Shown piece by piece: positions 59,145 through 64,000 of a DNA stretch of 64,000 bases. Both the position numbers and the translations under genes were made by a program. Position 1 is the first letter of the stretch; each line of letters begins with the position of its first letter. The notes under the pieces were generated by a model, which saw only the letters and a program-made list of their open reading frames with translations, was not told the DNA's origin and did no database searches. Location of the stretch: positions 1-64,000 of the forward strand of contig JAEEOJ010000145.1 in the NCBI GenBank assembly GCA_016284175.1. The letters are read 5' to 3'. This DNA comes from Lachnospiraceae bacterium (GTDB lineage Bacteria; Bacillota; Clostridia; Lachnospirales; Lachnospiraceae).

Positions 59145-59732
59145 TTACTCCTTTAAGTTTCCTTTGACAATATTTTCTTTTATGATTGTGTCCGTTACTT
59201 CGAAAAGTTTCTCGGAACCAAGCTGCGTCTGGCCCTGTCTTTTATAAACCTGTGCGGCCGAAACGCCGTGCTCTTTCCAGTCGTTTCCGTTGTTTGAATT
59301 GTTTAAAATAAGTGGCTGCAGATTATCCATCGAATGCGCAAATTTTGATTCGGGAGTTTCGCATGCTTCAAACTCATCAAACAGTGCTGTCAGATTCTCT
59401 TTCTGATCCTCTGGAAGAAGTGAGAAAATTCTCTCCTTGGCTTTTTCCTCGCGCTCTTTCTGAGTCTTGATTGCCTCGGGATCGTATGCATAGGTGTCGC
59501 CCGCATCAATCTCCACAATGTCGTGGATAAGACACATAATCATTACTTTGGAAATGTCGATTTCCTCGTTTGCATATTCTTTTAAAACATATGCCATGAT
59601 TGCCATGTGCCATGCGTGCTCGGCGTCGTTTTCCTTACGACCGTGACCGCTTAGGCTGGTCTGTCTGAAAATGTTTTTTTCTTTATCTATTTCAAGAGAA
59701 AAATCGAGTTGTTTCTTTAAACGATCGTCCAT
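59145..59732 (-). CDS. HD-domain hydrolase (YfbR-like)
   Basis: The track starts at 59879, in the C-terminal region of the upstream gene; the ATG at 59732 behind AAGGAT gives 195 residues and starts MDDRLKKQLDF. The HD motifs are visible as ENDAEHAWHMAIMAYVL (first His), CLIHDIVEIDAGD (His-Asp) and the later helix with FAHSMDNLQPL (Asp). Such proteins hydrolyse phosphate esters of nucleotides, for example 5'-deoxynucleotides. It lies 13 nt downstream of the zinc-ribbon membrane protein gene. Confidence 0.88.
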   Translation of the reverse strand: MDDRLKKQLDFSLEIDKEKNIFRQTSLSGHGRKENDAEHAWHMAIMAYVLKEYANEEIDISKVMIMCLIHDIVEIDAGDTYAYDPEAIKTQKEREEKAKERIFSLLPEDQKENLTALFDEFEACETPESKFAHSMDNLQPLILNNSNNGNDWKEHGVSAAQVYKRQGQTQLGSEKLFEVTDTIIKENIVKGNLKE

Positions 59733-59745
59733 TTGAAAATCCTTT

Positions 59746-60885
59746 CTACCAGTCGCTGCTCCAGTCGGTCGAGCCCGAATCCCAGGAGCTTCCCGAGTCC
59801 CAGGAAGAACTGCTTGATGAAGAACTGCTGCTTGATTTCTGGCTTTCCTGATACTGCTCATAATATGTCGTATCTTCAAAGTCCGTTATCTGCGTGGTCG
59901 AATCCCAGGTCGGAGTATACCAGAAATCCGAAGCGGTATTCTGGTGCCTGAGATCTGCGGGAATATTGTCATAATATGTATAGTCCCAGTCGCCCTTATC
60001 ATCGTCGAAATAATACCAGCCGTCATACTGCGATTTCTCGAGATGATAATATTCTTCACCATTGTAAGAATAATAACCTTTGTCTATTTTGTAGCCGTCT
60101 TTATAATCCTGATATAAAATATCCTTTGTCGCATCAGTACATGCAAGGCCTGAATTCCAGTCTTTTACCTTGAAGAATTCTTCGGAACTCTTCTTTTTAT
60201 AAAGCACATGTCCCGGGGTTAATTCGCATTTACACCATGCATTTTTTTCGTCATCGAATATAAGCCACTCTTCTCTGCTGTATCCGGTCATATGATAATA
60301 AATGGTGTCGTAAGCATCGTAGTAGCCCTCGGCCGGATACATTGCTGCTTTTATTGGATTGTCGGTGGCAAATATAAGCATCGGCAAAAAGAAAGAACCG
60401 AAGCCGAGTCCTAAAAAAAGAACCGTCAGCATTAAAGCCAGAGTCAGATTGCCGGATTTCTTATTTCCGTTAGAAGAGCTTCCGTTAGATACTGATGAAG
60501 TCCCTGATGCGTTTCTTTGTTTTTGCAAAAGAATCTCCTGTTTAAGACGAGTCTGCAGTTCATTTACCGCAAATGCCTCATCGGTTCCTTCGTATCTTAC
60601 AGCTCTTACACCTGTGTCTTTGTTTTTATAAACAACAAAATTGCCCGTGGTTTCGTCTTTGTAAATACCGAAAGCTTTGGGCTCTTTATAATCGATGCCT
60701 ATGAAAAAGCGCGTGGTTTCATACGGAGGCAGATTCATCGCCTCGTACCATTCTTTTAGGCCTTCAATTGTGGTGGGATTTTCTGAAGTACTTCTTCTGA
60801 CATTGGGATTTGCCGCCCCGCAGTTAGGGCAGTTTTCCAGAGTATCGTCAAACATTACTTGACAGAATTCGCAGGTTATTTTCAT
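59746..60885 (-). CDS. Zinc-ribbon membrane protein with Ser/Trp-rich tail
   Basis: This 379-residue protein starts with a zinc ribbon (CEFC at 5-8 and CPNC at 19-22), then has a cytoplasmic region of about 110 residues (with the phrase YETTRFFIGIDYKEPKAFGIY), a Ser/Asn linker and one membrane segment (about 147-172). The outward domain is rich in Tyr and Asp (YYDAYDTIYYHMTGYSREEW), and the end is low-complexity: eleven serines followed by repeats of SWDSGS/TDWSSDW. The tail may anchor or bind something at the wall. I know no family. It precedes the HD gene on the same strand. Confidence 0.8.
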   Translation of the reverse strand: MKITCEFCQVMFDDTLENCPNCGAANPNVRRSTSENPTTIEGLKEWYEAMNLPPYETTRFFIGIDYKEPKAFGIYKDETTGNFVVYKNKDTGVRAVRYEGTDEAFAVNELQTRLKQEILLQKQRNASGTSSVSNGSSSNGNKKSGNLTLALMLTVLFLGLGFGSFFLPMLIFATDNPIKAAMYPAEGYYDAYDTIYYHMTGYSREEWLIFDDEKNAWCKCELTPGHVLYKKKSSEEFFKVKDWNSGLACTDATKDILYQDYKDGYKIDKGYYSYNGEEYYHLEKSQYDGWYYFDDDKGDWDYTYYDNIPADLRHQNTASDFWYTPTWDSTTQITDFEDTTYYEQYQESQKSSSSSSSSSSSWDSGSSWDSGSTDWSSDW

Positions 60886-60894
60886 TGTGTCTCC

Positions 60895-61569
60895 TTATTT
60901 TAGGATATCAAAAAAGAGTAAAACTCCTATGGAATTTATGACAATATTGGCGCTTGCATGCACAAGCCAGTTGGCAACAATGGTTTTATAATGTGCGTTA
61001 ATCCACTGCAAAAACAGTGCGACTAAAACCAGTCCGGTGACGGCTACCATAAGGAGCGGAATGGAAAACCAGGTGCCGAATATTCCTATGTGGTACGTCG
61101 AAAAAAGAAATGCGCTAACGATAAATCCCGGCCATTTCTTCGTAAAAAGTCTCGGCAGAAATCCCCTGAAAAACGCCTCTTCCAAAAATGAATTGCATAT
61201 TATGATATATGCAAAGGCGTAAAGGCAGTTTTCTCTCGTAAAACCTTCCTTTGCACCGAGGCTTTCTTTGATGCCGGATAAATTAATCTGGTTTTTAAAG
61301 ATTAAAAACACCACAATCATTCCGACAAAAAAGAATGCTATACCGCCAATCAAAATACCGATTTTCTCGGGCTTTTTCAGGTCGATGATGTCAACGAGCT
61401 TTTTCTTACTTAAAGCTGAATATAAAAGTATCACTCCGCCGAAAGTGCTGATTTTAATGATGCACTTTATCAGGTATTCGGGGCGAATAAATATTTCTAC
61501 GACAAATGCTGAAATCAATACAAGAATTGCCACAATAAGGCAGATTATCTTTGCTTTTTTCTCGGTCAT
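60895..61569 (-). CDS. CPBP-family intramembrane metalloprotease
   Basis: This 224-residue membrane protein has the CPBP motifs EEAFFRGFLPRLF (Glu-Glu and Arg) and FSTYHIGIF (His), plus a C-terminal ASANIVINSIGV motif with Asn. It has about six membrane segments. Such proteins are Abi or CAAX-type proteases and are often linked to bacteriocin self-immunity, though no bacteriocin genes lie nearby. It is encoded 9 nt after the zinc-ribbon membrane protein on the same strand and 15 nt downstream of the amino-acid ABC ATPase. Confidence 0.9.
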   Translation of the reverse strand: MTEKKAKIICLIVAILVLISAFVVEIFIRPEYLIKCIIKISTFGGVILLYSALSKKKLVDIIDLKKPEKIGILIGGIAFFFVGMIVVFLIFKNQINLSGIKESLGAKEGFTRENCLYAFAYIIICNSFLEEAFFRGFLPRLFTKKWPGFIVSAFLFSTYHIGIFGTWFSIPLLMVAVTGLVLVALFLQWINAHYKTIVANWLVHASANIVINSIGVLLFFDILK

Positions 61570-61584
61570 TCTTTTCTCTTTTCT

Positions 61585-62394
61585 CTAGTTCTGTGCTATC
61601 ACTTCCACAGATTTATTAAAGAAGTTCTTTAATTTCTCGCTCTTGGGATTTTCGAAGACTTCCTCGGGTGTTCCCATTTCTTCGATTACTCCGTCGGCTA
61701 TGAACATGATTTTGCTCGCAACTCTTCTGGCAAATTCCATTTCGTGAGTTACGATAATCATTGTATTGTCGTTGGATTTAAGACCTTCGATTACTCGTAA
61801 AACTTCGCCTGTAAGTTCGGGATCGAGAGCCGATGTAGGCTCATCGAAGCAGAGTATGTCAGGATGTAAAATAAGCGCTCTTGCTATCGCAACTCTCTGC
61901 TGCTGTCCGCCGGAAAGTTCGCAGGGATAGGCTTTCATTTTATCTTTAAGTCCGACTCTCTCTAAAAGCTTTGTCGCTTCCTCGTCGATTCGCGCATATT
62001 CTTTTTTAAGGTCTTCAGCGCTTCCTTTATTTTTTTTGTTGTTTTCCTTTGCAAGAAGTCTGGCAGCAAGTGTTAAATTGTTAAACACATTGTACTGCGG
62101 GAAGAGATTGAACTGCTGAAAAACAAGGCCGAAATGAAGTCTCTTGGTGCGAAGATTTTTTTCGTTTTCTTTGCCGAGCGCATCGTCAAATATAACATCA
62201 TCATTAACTATGATTTTTCCGCTGTCAGGTATCACAAGCTGGTTAAGGCAGCGAAGAAGCGTGGTTTTTCCGCCGCCGGAAGAACCGATAATTGCAAGGA
62301 CTTCGCCCTTGTTTAAATCAAAGGATACGCCTTTTAAAACTTCTTCTTTATCAAATCTTTTTCTTAAGTTCTCAACTTTTAAAACTGTTTCCAT
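61585..62394 (-). CDS. Polar amino acid ABC transporter ATPase
   Basis: This 269-residue ATPase has Walker A GSSGGGKTTLLR, the signature LSGGQQQRVAIARAL and Walker B ILCFDEPTSALDPEL with MIIVTHEMEFARRVASKIMFIADG, the GlnQ-type pattern. It lies 128 nt downstream of its permease gene; between them are two tandem hairpins. No binding protein gene is adjacent, so it is encoded elsewhere. The substrate is likely a polar amino acid, which is a family-level inference. Confidence 0.93.
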   Translation of the reverse strand: METVLKVENLRKRFDKEEVLKGVSFDLNKGEVLAIIGSSGGGKTTLLRCLNQLVIPDSGKIIVNDDVIFDDALGKENEKNLRTKRLHFGLVFQQFNLFPQYNVFNNLTLAARLLAKENNKKNKGSAEDLKKEYARIDEEATKLLERVGLKDKMKAYPCELSGGQQQRVAIARALILHPDILCFDEPTSALDPELTGEVLRVIEGLKSNDNTMIIVTHEMEFARRVASKIMFIADGVIEEMGTPEEVFENPKSEKLKNFFNKSVEVIAQN

Positions 62395-62426
62395 ATATAT
62401 TTCCTTTTATTATAATCACTGGTCTT

Positions 62427-62501
62427 CCACTAGGTTCGAAAATACCTCACCAAGTGGAATCCCATGGCACGCACTAGGCTCGAAAGAACCTCGCCAAGTG
62501 C
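62427..62501 (-). repeat. Two tandem 31-nt imperfect hairpin repeats
   Basis: Units at 62427-62457 and 62471-62501 share most bases (core ACTAGG-TCGAAA-A-ACCTC-CCAAGTG), start 44 nt apart and each folds into a hairpin. The outer base pair differs but stays paired: C-G in one (CCACT/AGTGG), G-C in the other (GCACT/AGTGC). They lie between the amino-acid permease gene and its ATPase gene. Confidence 0.75.
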
Positions 62502-62522
62502 TCCGCACACGTCCCCAAATGG

Positions 62523-63167
62523 TCATCCTTTGTAGTAGTCGAGTTTCTTTTCTACTTTGCCGAACACAATCGTAAGCACGCCGGTGAAGAGTAAGTAGAA
62601 TGCGCCAATGTAAAAGATAGGCCAGATGATTGCCTTAAGTCCGACAATATCCTGAGCTGCTTTAAGGAGTTCCACGCAGGATACAACTCTGGCGAGGGAG
62701 GTGTCTTTTACGAGGGTAATGATTTCGTTGCCCATCGGAGGGATGATTCTCTTGATTACCTGAGCAAGAATTATCTTAAAGAAGATCTGCGTCTTGGTCA
62801 TGCCGAGCACCTGTCCGGCTTCGTACTGTCCCTGGGAAATGCTCTCGATTCCGCCTCTGTAAATCTCTGAAAAATAGCAGGCGTAGTTGATGATAAAAGC
62901 GATTATTACCGCAGGCAGTCTGCCGACACCGGTCGTGTGGAAAATAAGTCCGGGACCATAAAATACAAGGATAATCTGAAGCATGAGAGGCGTACCTCTG
63001 ATAATCCAGACAAATCCCTTGGTCAGACCCTTTATAAACTTAATCTTTGACATGCTTCCGAACGTAATTAAAAGTCCGAGCGGAAGTGCTCCGATTAACG
63101 TCAGGAAAAAAATCAAAAGGGTTAATTTAAACCCGTCCAAAAGCTGCAGTGTTACTTCAAGAAACAT
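62523..63167 (-). CDS. Polar amino acid ABC transporter permease
   Basis: The track starts at 63203; the ATG at 63167 with GGAGG close by gives 214 residues and starts MFLEVTLQLLDG, the family pattern. There are about five membrane segments. The EAA loop reads YEAGQVLGMTKTQIFFKIILAQV and the conserved Gly region is ESISQGQ. It is the membrane channel of an amino-acid importer (HisM/GlnP type) with the ATPase downstream. A TTTACA-17-TAAAAT promoter lies upstream. Confidence 0.93.
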   Translation of the reverse strand: MFLEVTLQLLDGFKLTLLIFFLTLIGALPLGLLITFGSMSKIKFIKGLTKGFVWIIRGTPLMLQIILVFYGPGLIFHTTGVGRLPAVIIAFIINYACYFSEIYRGGIESISQGQYEAGQVLGMTKTQIFFKIILAQVIKRIIPPMGNEIITLVKDTSLARVVSCVELLKAAQDIVGLKAIIWPIFYIGAFYLLFTGVLTIVFGKVEKKLDYYKG

Positions 63168-63207
63168 AATTCCTCCAACAACATTTAATATCCTACAGTT
63201 CAATATT

Positions 63208-63236
63208 TTACACGATTATTCATACTTTGTAAAAAT
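63208..63236 (-). promoter_or_regulatory. Promoter of the amino-acid ABC transporter genes
   Basis: Minus strand TTTACA, 17 bases, TAAAAT, followed by a leader of about 35 nt and GGAGG. Coordinates are read by eye and may be off by one or two. Confidence 0.6.
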
Positions 63237-63267
63237 AAAAAACTGCCCTTATAAAGGCAGTTTTTTT
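63237..63267. terminator. Terminator after the membrane protein gene
   Basis: AAAACTGCC, CTTATAAA loop, GGCAGTTTTTTT. It has A before and T after the stem, so it can work in both directions. Confidence 0.85.
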
Positions 63268-63270
63268 ATC

Positions 63271-63975
63271 TTAAATTTTGCCCCATGGCTGTCTGTCTTC
63301 CAGGTATTTACTAACAGGGACATTCCTCATTAAGATCGAAATAAGGTAAAAAATGAAAGGTGAAATTATGCTTATTGCAAATGCTGCCACAAGCAGTCCT
63401 ATAGTCGGAGTGCTTATCATAATCTCGAAATGATTTATTCCTTCTTTCATTCCGAGCATAAGCTTTAATGCATTCTTCGTTGAGTTATAAATGAAAAACG
63501 GCATCTCTATAAAAAACGCTAACGCTGCCACTCCGAGAATTGTCGTACCGAATGCCATCCTTTTATAAATTACCGCAAGGGAAACATATGCAAGAATATC
63601 GAACACAATATAGTTTAAAAGGAGTATTGTTATTGCATTTTCATCATATTGACTCATAACCAGCATGAATAAAAATCTGGGTATCATAAACAAAATGAAG
63701 CTGCCGACATTCGATATTAAAAGGATAATCGTGAAGTTTTTAATAATGGATTTCTCAATTTTCTCGGACGAACGGATCATTCCGGAAACCAGAACCTGAT
63801 ATACGAAATTCACAAAATAAGTGCTTGTGAGACTTACCATAAATCCCTGCATCAGGGTTCCTAAAGGCATAAATATATACATTACGTTCTGAATAAAAAA
63901 GAATGCCATTAAAAATATCAGAGCCGATTTGTTATATGTAAATTTAAATAGTTTTATAGTATCCTTAAGCTTCAT
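63271..63975 (-). CDS. Multi-pass membrane protein of unknown function
   Basis: This 234-residue protein has about six hydrophobic segments (about 18-42, 50-68, 80-104, 110-140, 145-160, 190-215) and an Arg/Lys-rich C-terminal tail. I do not recognise a family. A site AAGGAC lies before the ATG at 63975, so the start is well supported. It lies alone upstream of the terminator and the amino-acid transporter genes. Confidence 0.75.
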   Translation of the reverse strand: MKLKDTIKLFKFTYNKSALIFLMAFFFIQNVMYIFMPLGTLMQGFMVSLTSTYFVNFVYQVLVSGMIRSSEKIEKSIIKNFTIILLISNVGSFILFMIPRFLFMLVMSQYDENAITILLLNYIVFDILAYVSLAVIYKRMAFGTTILGVAALAFFIEMPFFIYNSTKNALKLMLGMKEGINHFEIMISTPTIGLLVAAFAISIISPFIFYLISILMRNVPVSKYLEDRQPWGKI

Positions 63976-64000
63976 CTTTATTGTCCTTTCGACTTTACGT

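Noticed and set aside
59733-59879. N-terminal extension of the HD-domain ORF
   Set aside because: It overlaps the Ser/Trp tail region of the upstream gene, and the ATG at 59732 has a good ribosome binding site.
1-64000. rRNA, tRNA, CRISPR arrays, prophage, insertion sequences, integrons
   Set aside because: None seen by eye: no transposase, integrase or phage proteins, no regular short spaced repeats and no tRNA-like cloverleaf was recognised. tRNA detection by eye is not reliable and a tRNAscan run would be decisive.

Overview
The window looks like chromosomal DNA of a Gram-positive, low-to-moderate-GC anaerobe of the class Clostridia, most probably Lachnospiraceae. This rests on family-level recognition, not a search. 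Pointers are the YesM/YesN-type two-component pair beside LplB/LplC-type sugar ABC permeases, a transketolase split into two genes, a GH51 arabinofuranosidase operon with DUF4867 and DUF6171 proteins, 2-hydroxyacyl-CoA dehydratase activase-like proteins, AGGAGG-type ribosome binding sites and lipobox lipoproteins. I see no rRNA, tRNA, CRISPR array, phage or insertion sequence.

Layout. 1-10077 (minus strand): housekeeping and metabolic genes: the 5' part of yhaM, an OmpR-type regulator, mutS2, a small unknown protein, an amidohydrolase of the MTA/SAH deaminase family, a lipoprotein, a BaiN/HI0933-type flavoprotein, and a copper-type P-ATPase that appears to lack its nucleotide-binding domain. 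10078-10517 holds a structured RNA candidate with its own promoter and terminator. 10518-15577: a two-gene acyl-CoA dehydratase activase system and a patatin-like esterase. 15801-20965 (plus strand): pseudaminic acid synthase, a formyltransferase, an acyl-CoA synthetase-like enzyme and a two-component system. 21023-38330 (minus strand): a carbohydrate block with a DUF624 membrane protein, two ABC permeases, a solute-binding lipoprotein, a CMP-pseudaminate synthetase gene behind the YesN/YesM pair, then an operon of GH51 arabinofuranosidase, DUF6171, DUF4867, xylulokinase-like kinase, split transketolase and a fucose/arabinose-isomerase-family enzyme.

38596-44816 (plus strand): an HtrA-like protein that seems to have lost its protease triad, a sensor kinase, a LytTR regulator without receiver domain, a DUF3021 protein, a two-gene ABC exporter and an XRE regulator. 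44943-49807: trmL, an Lrp/aminotransferase pair, a truncated AIR-synthase-like gene, a HigBA-type toxin-antitoxin pair and nth. 49936-63975: flavin reductases, a pair of zinc-ribbon ABC exporters flanking a DUF1854 protein, a cyclase, larE, Nudix and HD hydrolases, membrane proteins, a CPBP protease and an amino-acid ABC transporter.

The carbohydrate block reads as one programme: extracellular sensing (YesM/YesN), capture and import of an oligosaccharide (binding protein plus two permeases; no ATPase is encoded locally, so a shared one is presumably used), intracellular cleavage by GH51, and pentose isomerisation, phosphorylation and transketolase entry into the pentose phosphate pathway. The two pseudaminate genes imply glycosylation of flagellin or another surface polymer, with the rest of the pathway elsewhere.

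Most worth a second look: the P-ATPase without an N-domain, the structured RNA upstream of it, a possible type I toxin/antisense-RNA remnant at 45494-45691, two unlisted small-protein genes with complete promoters (48143-48244 and 55675-55794), the DUF1854 ABC exporter system, and the pseudoprotease-kinase-LytTR operon. All family names come from motif recognition by eye; no database search was run.
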